From: Gongronella butleri
Lineage: Eukaryota; Mucoromycota; Mucoromycetes; Mucorales; Cunninghamellaceae
Direction of reading: 5' to 3'
Assembly: GCA_025201375.1 (NCBI GenBank)
Contig: JAIWZP010000002.1
Location: forward strand, 62,001-126,000
Length of the DNA: 64,000 nt
Both the position numbers and the translations under genes were made by a program. This document shows, one piece after another, positions 21,351 through 32,887 of the stretch; within the stretch, counting starts at the first letter, position 1, and each line of letters starts with the position of its first letter. The notes under the pieces are model-generated. The model saw nothing but the letters and a program-made list of their open reading frames with translations, made no database searches and had not been told where the DNA came from.

Positions 21351-22099
21351 GTGATTACAGCGAAAAATGATGATCTTTTACTATGTTCTTGGGAGAAGCT
21401 TGCTGGAATGAATCCAAATTTGGACCAGGCAAGGATGGATATAGGGCTGTCAAGGACTTGAAGTTTTCTCGATGATCAGTCTGCACAATTTCGAGATAGA
21501 AAGAGCGGTGCTTGTATTTTTTTTTCTTCTGTTTGCCACTGTGGTTTTGCGTTTGGGCGTGAATGGGTCGCAATCACTTTTTTGAACGTGTGGTCATCCT
21601 GATTGCATGTGTTGCTTGTGCTTGTGTACTATGATTGCATCAAATCGGTCACTTGTCGCGTTTTGGGGCTGTGCCGATCGGCAATTGCAGAAAAGTTTAA
21701 ATTCTGTGATCGCATGCCCACATGACAAGGTCCACTTGACGTGTCGGTGATGTGCTTGATTAGGAATTTCCATGGTGAGACGTGAGAAGCTGGTGGTTTC
21801 TTGCTGTCGACCCTCGAAAACACGAGCAAGACGCGTTTTGAGGATGCGACGCGTCTTTTTTTGTGCCATTTTTTTCTGTAAGGGGCATTTGCTTTATTCA
21901 AAAATACAACAAAGGGAAACGTTCACAATTTGCACATTGATGAATCATATGGGATCGGACAAGGAGAGGAGGACAAAAAGAAATAAGAAAAAAATTACAA
22001 GGGAGAACCGTCAATTTCAATCTACATCAAAGGGCAATGAACGAAAAAGAGATGACGGGTGGGGGTAAATCGAGTGAAGCGCGTGTTGGATGGTTATAT
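21351..22099. other. Spacer, no gene seen
   Basis: Sequence between repeat C and the 3' end of the secreted two-module gene. Short ORFs only; purine-rich at 21960-22060. Confidence 0.5.
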
Positions 22100-23373
22100 T
22101 TAGGCCTTGGGGGAGATTTTGAAGGTGTGCGAGTTGAATTCGCAAGTGACGTCAGAGTGCTTGTTGCTGGTGGTCTCGACCCTGCAATAAAAAAAAAAGG
22201 TGTTTAGAAAAAAGAGCGCGACAAAAAGCCAAAGATGGGTGTGTGCTTACTTGTAAAAGTAGGTGGTGTCAGCGGAAATACCGGTGGTGGGCAAAACCAT
22301 GTGGTCCTTGAGGGTGAAGGCGTTGGAGAGGCGTTCCTTGCCGGTCCAGACGTTTTGGACAAGGACCTGCTGCTCGCCGTCGACCTTGTACAAGTCAACC
22401 TTGTGCAATTCTTCGGTTTGGGAGGAGGAGTCGCGGTTAACGGTGAGGCGGACGTGTTCGCCCTCCTTGTATTGGGCACCCTCGAGAGGGTAGGCGACCT
22501 TGAGGCCAAAGCAGCCCTTGCCGTGCTTGGAGTTGTAGACCTGCTCGTCGGTGAGGTCCTCGTTGTAGGCAAAGAGGCCATTGTTGTTGGTGCCGCCAGT
22601 GCTGACCTTGAAGGTGTGCGACGTCTCCAAGCAGTCAGGGCCGTGCATGCCATTGATCATGTTGGTGACCCAGACACTAGAAACAAAAGAATAAGAGAAT
22701 CATCAGCACGCGTCCTTCCAGCATGGGCGCCATGAAAAAAAAAGCGCGTTTTACCGGTAGTAGTAGGTGCCAGCGGTGATGTTGGTGGGCAAGCTGTCAT
22801 CGAGCGAGGCATCGGTGCCAGAAAGAGGTTGGCTGCCGGCCCAGACGTTCTCGACATACTTGGCATCGCCATTGCTGTCGACGCTGTAGAGCTGTGATTA
22901 AAAAAAAAAAAAAGAGAGAGAGAGAAAAGATGAGTGGGATGCATTGGAGACGCCATTGGGGTGCAATTGGTGCTTACATCCAAGCCAGTGATGGTCTTTT
23001 GGTGCTCCTGGCTGCCATTGTTGTCTAAAAAAAAAAGCAGGGGGTGTGAGCGGAGGCTGTCAATTAGCAGCTTTTGCCTTGATTGGACGAAAAAGGGGGG
23101 GCAAGGGACCGTGCCACTTACGAACAGCAACATGGACGGATTGGCCAAGCGTGTAGGTGGCGGTGCCATCAGGTTGGGGGACAGAAAGGCCTATCAACAA
23201 ACAAGCGAGCGTGTGAGCAAGTCAAAAAAAAAAGGCTGTCAAAAACACAAAAACGATAAAAAAAAAAGCATACCACCGCAGAAAGCCTTTTCGGCGTCAG
23301 CATACTCGTCGGCGCGGACAAGGGCCAACGAGGAAAGAAGGAGGGCAGAGGCAGCGGCAAGAGAGAGCTTCAT
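22100..23373 (-). CDS. Secreted protein with two homologous beta-rich modules
   Basis: Six exons: 23274-23373, 23122-23190, 22978-23024, 22755-22891, 22251-22676 and 22100-22181. The start MKLSLAAASALLLSSLALVRA is a clear signal peptide. The mature part is two tandem modules of about 110-125 residues, each running from C-x-GL...Y.LG/EG through LY(S/K)VD, VQNVW or VENVWAG, T.YY/FY..V and C...SHTFK. Each has an Ig/fibronectin-like beta-strand pattern and one conserved Cys pair. There is no C-terminal membrane segment or GPI signal, so it is probably soluble or wall-associated. I do not recognise a named family. A secreted cell-wall or adhesion role is inference from the architecture only. Confidence 0.8.
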
Positions 23374-24151
23374 CTTTGATAGGCTTAGGTGAAGGGAGAA
23401 GAAAAAAAAAAGAGTGGAAAAGAACGAACAAAAGGGAGAAAGGGAAGAAAGGGGCGAAAAAGGACGGGCGATTTGAAAGAAAAAAGAAAAAGAAAAAGGT
23501 TGGTTTGATGGGCGTGGAGTTGAAATAATCACTGGCCATCAATGTTACACAACCACACGGCGGCTAATTGCAGCTCTCGTTATTTTTAGAGACGTTGCAC
23601 ACCTGTTCATTACGGCTCCCAAGCCAAGCAAAAAAAGGTCCATTTTTTTGAGCGCTTCTTGATTGTCGGATGTCGTGGTCAAGGCTAAAAAAAAATAATA
23701 ATAAACGCGACAGGGCCAAAGGAGGTTAAAAAATAAAAAGAAGGGGGAAACAGACATGTCGTGCCGCAGCATGCTCATCAAACAAAACCAAAAGAGCTCC
23801 ATGCATGCCATTGCAGGCAATAGGTGTCCCAGGCACGACCACGTTTAAGCGCTGAGCGCGCCCAAGGGCACGGTGGTGGGGTGATGAGCTTTTTTTTTTC
23901 TGCTTTTCCCAAATTTGTTCTGGATCGACGACCTGTTGCTTTCCGTGCAGAATTGGGACGCGTCGGTGTGGGACATAAAAAAAATGACGGCCGGGCCGGA
24001 CAAGGGCAAGGGGGTTTGAAGGGAGCGGAAGTTAAATTGATCCCAATCCGGGTGGCTTTGATGGCCCGCCCTCGCCCTTGTTCCTCCGCCCAAGCTTGCC
24101 ATTGCCCTCTTCTCTTTTCTTTCTCTTTTTTTTTTGTTGACTTTTCTCGCC
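23374..24151. promoter_or_regulatory. Divergent spacer between secreted-protein gene and MRP10
   Basis: 778 bp that must hold the promoters of both divergently transcribed genes. It has a purine-rich leader next to the secreted-protein gene and pyrimidine-rich sequence (24105-24136) just before the MRP10 ATG, common in fungal core promoters. No specific element is assigned. Confidence 0.5.
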
Positions 24152-24481
24152 ATGAAGTTGAAGCAGCTTAAAGTGCGACCCAAGAAGATTCTCGAGTCGA
24201 GCCAGTGCCTCACGGAAATGGGCGCTCTTTTCGAATGCTGGGCGTCCTCGGGTGTTGATGACAAGCGCTGCATTGCCACGGCCAAAACATTGACGGATTG
24301 TCTCGCCAACCCTGTAAAGCACAAATCAAATGGAACAATACACGTCAACAAAAAGCCATTGGCACTCACCTCGCCCTTTTTTTTTCCCTCCACTTTTTTT
24401 TTATTTGTGTGACAGGTCAAGAAGACGCAAAAGCAAAACACGATCAATTATCACTTGGCGCGCTTGAGCAAGCAACTGTAA
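24152..24481 (+). CDS. MRP10: Mitochondrial small-subunit ribosomal protein mS37 (Mrp10), twin CX9C
   Basis: 75-residue protein in two exons (24152-24313, 24416-24481). Twin CX9C motifs: CLTEMGALFEC and CIATAKTLTDC, the CHCH fold oxidised by Mia40 during import. The upstream LKVRPKKI and the C-terminal NTINYHLARL match Mrp10/mS37, a protein of the mitoribosome small subunit. The intron is GT-AG with acceptor GACAG. The gene would be missed by size filters. Confidence 0.9.
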
Positions 24482-25122
24482 ACACGCCAAATCCATTGGC
24501 TTTGGGCCCAAGACCCAAATTGGACACTCCCGTCATCTTTGCCTGTATATGGAAGCGTCCTCGCGACTTTGTGCCTTCTTTCTCTCTCACCCAATTGCCT
24601 TGTTTTGATTCTGACCTCGGCTCTCCGTCACTTGTTCTTGCATCAGCATCTTTTTGGGATGCATCTTTTCGCCTCTCAATTCATTTCACGCACACCGAAA
24701 AAAAAATCATCACCATTGCTCCTCGACTCGCCCTTTTTTTCCTCCAATTTTTCCATCCTCTTTTTGTATTGTACATATTCCCCCTTCTTCATTTTTGCAA
24801 ATAATAAAATAAAAAAAAAAGAGCCAAGCCAATGTGCTTTTTAGACCTTTTGCCGTGCTTGCGGATCCATGTGCTGTTTGTCACTCGGTGATCACGGAAT
24901 CTCGCACCTTTTTTAGCGAGCCAAGCTGAGCTTCGATTGAGGTGACACGAAATCTGCCTCACTCGTCCCTCCTTTTGAAATGGGCATGCACCTGCAACGC
25001 ATCTTGACTTTATAAAAAAGGACGCCTGGCTCGTTTTCACCTGGGCTTTTTTTCTCTCTTTCTCTGTTTTCTCTCTTTTTTTTTTTTTCCCAACTTTTTT
25101 TTTTTTGTGTGAGTTGTTTGCT
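24482..25122. other. Spacer between MRP10 and the Rho GEF
   Basis: 3' flank of MRP10 and 5' flank of the Rho GEF. It is pyrimidine-rich over 25040-25110, just upstream of the GEF start. No gene seen. Confidence 0.6.
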
Positions 25123-26109
25123 ATGCTTGTGACGGTGAGTGTCTTGGACCAGCTCTCCCCCGACCTTTCTGACGAAGAAACTAGCACTGTTGCCACTATG
25201 AGCACGCCACCGCGCTCGGACGCCAGCGACCAGACCGCCGTGTCGACACGCGCGCCGCCGTACGTTGTGCGCCCCACGCGCTCGTTGCGTTACTCGCCTT
25301 TTAGCCTCAACCAAACCGACCTGCAGCCTGAGGCCAATTTTGCCCTGCTGTCGGAACTTGCGAGCCATTTTATGTATTGGGTAAAAACGCTAAACGCCAC
25401 GCGCAAGCTCTATTGCACAGAGGAATACCCGCTCAGCTTTGACGGCGAGGAGGCCATTGTAAGTTTAAAACGAAAAAAGCACAAAAAAAAAGAAAACCTT
25501 AGCCCACACTCCACACCCCCAATTGTCAACCCCCTTTCTCCTTCTCCCCCCCCCCTGACGCAGCAAATAACAAAGCCAATTGTCACGCGACATCATCTCA
25601 TCTCCATCTTCCTCACCTTTCTTTATTTTTCAAATGATTTGTATAGACAATCATCCGCACACTGTTATCAGATGCGTACCGATCGTCCTTTTATCGCGTC
25701 ATTGCGCGATCGCTGCTGGAAACAAGCCCGCCGCTCTTCCGCCCGACGCATTATTCAACTCGCTCGATCCGCAAAAACAAGTTTTACCAGTCAAACAAGG
25801 AGATTTACACGCTCACACTTCCCACGGACGGCACCAACAAGGCCGCGCTTCCTCACGGCGTCTATTATCCGCTGACCGCGTGCTACTCGCCGCGCTGCCA
25901 GCCGGGCGATGCTTCGTGCTATGCGCCATGCTGCCCCAATCGCATCGACAAGCATCTCCGCGCAAAAAGCGGCCGCCATTCGCAAAGCATGTACACCGAC
26001 ACCAGCAACCAATCCTTGTCACTCACCTCGTCTCATTCCATCGAGTCGGTAAAGAGCCCAAACACTTATGCACCACGAAAAAAAAAAGAAAACAACGAAA
26101 ATAAGCTCA

Positions 26110-26163
<54 letters not shown>

Positions 26164-29041
26164 AGACGTTCTCGCGGACATGGACGATGACGGTGCCGCG
26201 CGAGATCCTGCAGAGCACCCCTGAGCCCGAGCGGCTGCGCCAGGAGGCCATTTATGAATTGATCTACACAGAGGAGGATTATATTAGTGATTTGAGACTT
26301 TTGGACGAGGTAAGGTTGTGGGCTTGACACTCACTTGCCAAAAGAATGGACGCAAAAATTGTGGCTGCGCCGACCCGTGTCCTTTTTTTTTTCTGCATTG
26401 ATTGCTTGGGGTCGCGGAATGGTGCTTTTTTCCCCTTTTTTAGAGTTTGCGCAATATTGAAATTGATGTGACACTCATCCCCCCATGTTTTTTTTTTTAC
26501 TTCCGTAGTTGTTTGGCAAACCGCTGCAGACCGCACAGTGTCTTCCGCAAGAACGGCGCGCCGCGTTTTGTGAGCAAGTGTTTAGCAATTACAAGGAGGT
26601 GCTTGATGGTCACCGTCAATTCTTCCAAGACTTGCGCGAATACCAAGCGCTGTGCCAATCGGTGTGTGGCGGTGTTTTGGATCGCATTGGCAACATCATC
26701 TTGCGCCACATCCCTGCGCTTGGCCCATTGTATCGGCGCTACGGGCCTCAATTCACGCTTGCTGACTTTTATGTGAAAAAGGAACTGCGTGACAACATTC
26801 TGTTTCAAAACTTCATCCGCGAGCAAGAACGCCAGCCCGAGGCGCACAAGCTGCGTCTGCGTGACTTTTTGGTGCGTCCCGTGACGCGTCTGCAGCGATT
26901 GCCCTTGCTTTTGAGTGCGATTGTTAAGCACACGTCTGCGCACCATCTTGATACAGGCGACGTTGCCTCTGCCATTCGGCTGATTCAAGGGATTATCAAG
27001 GAGATGGACGAAGCGACGGATGCCAGCAGCAAGAAATTGCGTCCACTGCAAATCCAGGATCAATTGCAGGCTAAGCCCACGAGTGGTGGCGGTGGCGGCG
27101 GCAATTCCCCGGACGATGGCAGCAAGGCAATAGAGGCGCTGGATTTGGTGAATGGCGGCCACTCGCTGGTGTTTGAAGGGGATTTGATCCGGCGCACGCC
27201 GCTCATGGAATCCATCACGATCCACGTGTTCTTGTTCGACCATACCCTGATCATGTCCAAGCCCAAGCGCGCTCCCGGTGTCACCAACAACATGCCCATC
27301 ACCGACCCCGTCACTGACTACAATGGCTTTGTCCTTTCCAAGCTGCCCATCCCCATGGATCTGCTGCAGCTCGACCAATCGTCCAGCCCCATTGACCTCA
27401 ATGCCACCATGGCTGACAATGCTGGCCAAAACACGGACGCGTGCATGGCGCCTTCCTCGCCAACACCCAATAAGCAGCTCACCCCCGACCGCACACCTTT
27501 ACCTGCCCCGCGCACAACTCTCTACCCAATTACCCTGTCGCACCTCGGCCGCAATGGCAATCAGTACACGCTCTTTGCAACATCGCCTCAGGATCAACAA
27601 AAATGGACCGAGAAAATCGCGGAAACAAAGGCCAGATGGGATGCCGAGCGCAACAAGCATCGCGTCTTCCAGATGCGACTCCTCACCGACTATACATTTG
27701 GCCCCGCATTGACTGCAGGAAGCGTCCTGGAATCCATTCCTTTCAGTAAGAAACTTGTAAAAACGGGGGAAAGAAGGGACCCATTGGTTGCTCATTCTCC
27801 CTATTTTTATCAAATAATTAGCTGGCAAAGACGGGCTTCCAATGGTGCTTTTCAGCACGGCGTCTGGTATTTGGATTGGTAGCCCAGATGGCACCGTGGT
27901 GATCCAACAAGTTTTGGCCTTGGTCAATGTCGTTCAAATCAACATTTTGCACGAGTGCAGCATTCTGTTTGTCCTGGCCAGTAAAGCGCAAAAAGGAGAA
28001 AGAGTGATTGAGGGGTGCCGAAGGCGGGACGCCCATATTCACCTGTTTTTTTTCAGATGGAACCCTTACTGCGTACGCTTTGGACCACCTTGATCCTCGT
28101 TCGCCAGTTGTCCCGCCGTCATTCCAGCGCATCTCGTCGCAGGGTGTGCAATTCTTCTCGTGTGGCGTGACGTCCGGCCACCCGCTGTTGATCACCATGA
28201 AGCGAAAGGGCATGGACAGCCATTTCAAGGCATGGGACCCTGTGTGCGGCGATTTGCGCGACCGCAAGAATTACAAGCATCTTCATGCACGCTCCAGCTT
28301 CTTGTCCAAGCCAACGTGGTTCAAAATGCGCACGGTAAAGATCCCCCCACAAAACATGTGATTTGTCCCCCGCTTTTTCTTCTCTGCGCAGCAATGATCT
28401 CATTTTGTTGATGGATGGATTTGATCTAGGCCTTTTATGTTGGCGCACCAGCCACGTCGGTGATGCTGCTGGCGGCGCGGTTGGCAATTGTGTGTGAACG
28501 TGGCTTTGAAATCATCAATTTGGACGCATTGCACAGTCGTGTCAGCCTGCCTGATCTCGAGAACAATGCCAAGCTGGCCTTTGTGCAAGAACGGACTGCC
28601 GTGCCTCTTTCCATGTTCAAGTGTGGCTCCGGGTTCTTGCTCTGCTACGACTCGTTTGCCATCCGCGTCGATGGCTATGGCCGTTACGATGCCAAGGCGT
28701 ACGATCGCATCGATTGGATCGGCACCCCGCAAAAGGTTGCTTTCTTTTATCCCTTTGTGCTGGCCACGGATCCACAGCTGATCGAAATCCGCAATGTCGA
28801 CACGGTAAGAAAAAGGGCTACCTGTCAAAAAAAAAAAAAAAAATACCGTGTTGATCTTGCTGGAAACGTGCCGCTCATACGTTTTTTTTTTTGTTGTCTC
28901 TTGCAGGGCGAACTGGTACAGCTGATCACTGGCAAGAATATGCAGGGCATTTGCACAACGCCACGCATCCACTGTTCCATGGCGCACAGCCATGATCCAA
29001 GCTACCAATTTGTCTTTGAGCTGACCCCCGCTGATACCTAA
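25123..29041 (+). CDS. Rho1 guanine-nucleotide exchange factor (Rom2/Rgf type; DH-PH-CNH)
   Basis: Eight exons: 25123-25458, 25647-26048, 26166-26309, 26509-27745, 27822-27980, 28057-28334, 28430-28804 and 28907-29041; 1021 residues. It activates Rho1 at the plasma membrane, upstream of glucan synthase and the cell-integrity MAPK pathway. Order: an N-terminal DEP-like region (about 50-150); a Cys-rich block reading GVYYPLTACYSPRC... at about 180-210, typical of fungal Rom2-like GEFs; the DH domain from RQEAIYELIYTEEDYI (about 275-480); a PH domain (about 540-670); and a CNH domain to the C-terminus (about 690-1010). ATG 25123 is the first; ATG 25198 is an in-frame alternative. Intron 2 ends in a run of 50 T before CAG. 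Confidence 0.9.
26112..26161 (+). repeat. T50 homopolymer inside a Rho GEF intron
   Basis: Uninterrupted run of 50 T in intron 2 of the Rho GEF, directly abutting the GCAG acceptor at 26162-26165. It acts as an extreme polypyrimidine tract. The exact length should be treated as approximate because of sequencing slippage. Confidence 0.9.
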
Positions 29042-29454
29042 ATATTGTCTGCCGTCACCCCCATTGTAGATTCACATCTTCCATTCGTATCATCCTTTCC
29101 ATGTCTTTCATACCAAATTCCCCCAATTATTCCTTACAACTCCCTCCCGCACGTCTTTTACTCCATTTTTCTTTGCTGCTCGCTGCATCGTTGCCCTTAT
29201 TTGATATTCCTGATGGTTTCTTACGTCTGGCACCATCGCCTTGATATGGTATATCCTATCGTTTTTTGCGTTATTAGTTAGTTGACATTTCTGCTTGAGT
29301 CAAAAAAATAAAAATAAAATAATGAAGTTTCGTAATGTTCGATCGCTCTCAAGTGCTCATGAGCTCATCTTTCTTGGTCGCAAGCTGATGTCATTCAGTC
29401 ATTGCTGATGCTGAACGGCAGCTAACACCACGGCACTACCAGGCATCATTTGTC
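29042..29454. other. 3' flank of the Rho GEF
   Basis: Pyrimidine-rich 3' sequence with possible poly(A) signals (AATAAAATAAAATAA-like near 29308-29322). No gene. Confidence 0.55.
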
Positions 29455-31380
29455 ATTTAGGCCATTGTCAAGCAAATTACCATTAAAGATTTTGTTGAAA
29501 AACTGTATTTTTTCTGCGAGTTTCGGCCATTCATCGGTGAAATTGGTTTCATTCGCTCGATAGAGATTCAACAGATGATTCCTTTGGCACGTCAAAAGCA
29601 CTGTTGGTTGTTTTCCCAGTTGTCGAGAAAATTGAGCTTAAAAATTGATACATTGTTTGATTGACTTGCAAGCGTCAGGCGCGCAAACAATCAGGAAATG
29701 ACACCAAAGTGCGTCTCCTTCGATTGTTGCTTGGTGCCATTTTCACGGCGATCCACAAAATATTTTGAGACAAAATTGTTGTGGATTTGCTACGTAAAAT
29801 GTCAAATAATATATTGGATTCATCTACACAATGACTCGGTCGACCCCTGGTTTGAACATCTTTTCAAAAAGAAAGCACGCGTCGATAAAACATATTGTGT
29901 AGCTTTTGGGTGGCCAAACCATGATGATCTGTGGCGTTTAATTCTGCATTTGCAGAAATGTCGTGATTTCGAATTCATCTGCACAAAGATCCAGCTAACC
30001 TCTGGTTTTCAATGTCTTATTGCACAAGACGCGGCGAAATAGTCAGAGAGCAAACGATTGGGAGGCAATCGAATCATGATTTGTGTTGGTCATCCTTGGA
30101 TTTGTGACAATCCTTGAAAAAAGTGCATGCCACGAAAATGACCCGATCAACCTCTGGTTTTTAATTTTTCCTTCAAAGAGACACGCTGAAATAACCAGAT
30201 GGTAAAGTTTGGCGATGATCGAAGCATGATTTCACTGCGAAATGATTTTTACAAAAACGCGCTACAGCCAAATTTTCAGCAATGTCGTGCTTCCCGACAA
30301 ACCACATGTTTGACCTTTGGTTTTTTATTTTTTTCTGAGAAGAGAGGGGCAACATCCACTACATGTAAAAGTTTCGTGGCGCTGCGATGAGCCCTTGCTT
30401 GACGACGAATTTTTTTTCAAATAAGAAAAAAAAAAGGTGGGTCAGGTCCAAATGCATCTGGAGGGTCCCCCGCTTTGAGAGGTTCAAGCTGAGACAAAGA
30501 TCTCAAATCCGTTTGGCAACCTACACGCTGGGGACTTGAGAGTCATCTCATTAGGTGCATTGACTGCCTCTTCCTAAGCAAATATTCAATAAAACTCGGG
30601 GGTCGATCAAGCCGTTCTCGAAGAAAGTGCGATCAACGCCAAATTTTAGAAAATGAAATTTCTGTGTTAGTTTTGGTCGTACGCTGATGAAACTGAGTTC
30701 ATCCGACAGAGAATCGAATTCTGCATCTTTCGTAACCACAGCACGCCGTCCTTTGTCTTGTCCATTGACGAGAAAAATAAAGCTGAAATGTTTGATTGGA
30801 CATTGCAAGTGTGCAAATGTTGCGCATCGTCGTTGCCCGGCAGAGACAAAATGACGCCCTTGCGTTTTTCTTGCCACTTGTAAGATTTTAGTGTAATCGA
30901 ATAACAATTTTACATGGCAGAGACAAAATTATGAATTTAGAGGAAAATGTCGATTTTCTCGACAACGGCCCGATCATCCCCCGGTATTTATTTTTGCTCT
31001 GAATAGAGAGAGGCTGACATGCTCATGTGCCAAAGTTTCGTGAAGCTAAGACGACTCGACGGTGCTCCATGTCGAATTGCAAAATGCACGATTTTTCACC
31101 GATTTTCCAAGGGGTACAGTCGTGAATTTTATACCAGTGAAAATTAGGTTTACAGACTGCCGCGACATTTAACCACATGGTAAAGTGCAGCCATTTACAG
31201 ATGAAAATGACATAAAGCCCAGAGCACCATTGACCGGTTGTCGCGTAAAATGCAAGTTGCTTCACATTTTCTCCGCAAGGCTATCTCGACAAAAACTGAC
31301 CGCAGATCCTCGAAACACAACTCACAAGAAAGAGCGCAATTCGTTGCGTATGCGATCATTGATGATCACTTCAAATAACG
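29455..31380. repeat. Dispersed modular repeat, copy B
   Basis: Collinear with copy A (5520-7465). Corresponding landmarks: the VDPWFE-encoding stretch near 29846 (A: 5925), the CCTCTGGTTTTTAA core near 30150 (A: 6230), TTTGACCTTTGGTTTTTTAT near 30310 (A: 6400), the inverted core near 30597 (A: 6680) and a block around 31090-31180 (A: 7190-7290). Many indels and substitutions between A and B disrupt every frame, so neither looks like a live coding element. Confidence 0.8.
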
Positions 31381-31960
31381 AGTCCCAGACAGAATCGATG
31401 CGAACAGTTTATTTGCGGGGTAACTTGAACGCGTGAAAAACCGCGTTAGAATTTAATTTAAGGGCGCCTGTTTCAAGCCAAATCCATGTGCCTGGAGCCT
31501 CTTTTGCTAGTGAACGCGTCGATGCGGCTCCAAGGACGCGCTCCTGCGTACCATTCGTCGGCAAAGTTTATTCTAAAATCGCGAATTGCTTACTAATCAG
31601 CAGGTCAACCTCACTCTTTTTTGACATTTTCCGTGGTTTCGCCAGGGGATGACTCTTGTGTGCAAGTTTGGTAGGATTCTGGAGACCTTATTTTTGATTT
31701 TTGGTTTGGGTGCTCAACACGGCTCATTTTTGTTTTGTGCGTGCCTCGCCCCCGATGATTTCTGAGAGCTAAAAGTTGGGTTCCTTTGGGGTTTCCAGTC
31801 TTCCATTTCCACGTTGGGACGCGTTTCGGAGGTTGTCGAGCTTGCACGGTCGGGTGCAAATGGCGATTTTTGTTATTTTCTTCAAATCGTCGATATTGAA
31901 TTCATGGACGCTACCCAATCGCCGGGATACTGCATGCGGTCGATGCAGGTGCACATGAGC
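31381..31960. repeat. Extension of copy B shared with copy C
   Basis: Continues copy B with sequence matching 20900-21350 of copy C, including a GGACGCGTCGA-like segment, a CATTTTCCGTGGTTTC block and GATTCTGGAGACC. It shows that the full repeat unit is longer than copy A: at least 2.5 kb, with A lacking the right part. Confidence 0.65.
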
Positions 31961-32887
31961 CCGCGTTTGTCACACCAAAGCATCGCGCATTATCTTGCCC
32001 AGTTGACCCATCAAATCCAAATTAGGCGATTTTTGCTAAAATTTGGCATTGTCGCTCGATTTACATCAGCCACAACCCAATGGAACTGCCTTCGCTTGGT
32101 AGAGAGAGAGAACTACTACACGTTTCTATGAGCCAAGCATCTATGATATCTTTGTCAACGTCGTTGTTCAACAAAAAGCGTTTGAAATGACGGACTCGGG
32201 ATTGAACGCATGCTCAGGTTCGTGCATCGCGAGACACGCGTCGAGGCAAAGCGGTGTCCTAGCCCGCTGCTCTCTAACGTTGTACATTTGATTCATTTGG
32301 TCAGCCATTTTTGGCGAGGTTTGATCCGATTCATGAATATCGTCGATTTTCTATGATACGCTAAGAGGTGGGCTCGCCAGAAAGAAAGAAAAAAGGGACA
32401 CGACCCTGAGGTACGACAAATTGGCACTTTTTGGCACGTTTGTGAGAATAAGCGAGGGTTCAAATTCATCGAGAATCATGATCTTTTGCTCATTTATGGG
32501 CTCAAGATCAAGGCAATGCAATAGGTGTGGAAGGACATGCTTGTTGAGTTGATGCGGCGGCCAGTTGGGTCGAAGGTGCTGCGCCGTCTTTTTGGATCGT
32601 CAGTGCCAAGGAACCAATGAGGGGCCAAGGATTTTCTGAGCCCTGCCTGACGGAGGCCAAGGAAAGGGGCCAAGCGAACCCCTTTTGTACCAAGCATTGA
32701 GAGGCCATTTTGTGTCACCATCTTTCTGACCATATAGGGCGGTGCGAGAGCGGATGGGAAATCAAGCTTTCTTCCTTTTTTCTTTCCAATTTTTTTTTCT
32801 TTTTGCGCTTTTCTTTTATTTTTTTTTTAACGAGTCCTGTTTGTCTCTTTTTTTTTTTCGTGACAATCGCTCGCTTTTCATACCGGC
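31961..32887. other. Spacer upstream of the membrane-protein gene
   Basis: No supported gene. A stretch at 32190-32280 has weak tRNA-like words on the minus strand but no pairing acceptor stem. The last 100 bp before the next ATG are T-rich. Confidence 0.5.

Noticed and set aside
25105..25122. Extending the Rho GEF start to a TTG codon upstream
   Set aside because: Not an ATG and no conservation; ATG 25123 is the first credible start.
32165..32265. Possible minus-strand tRNA
   Set aside because: It has a GTTCAATCC word like a B box and a plausible D-arm stretch, but the acceptor and T stems do not pair; at most a degraded fragment.
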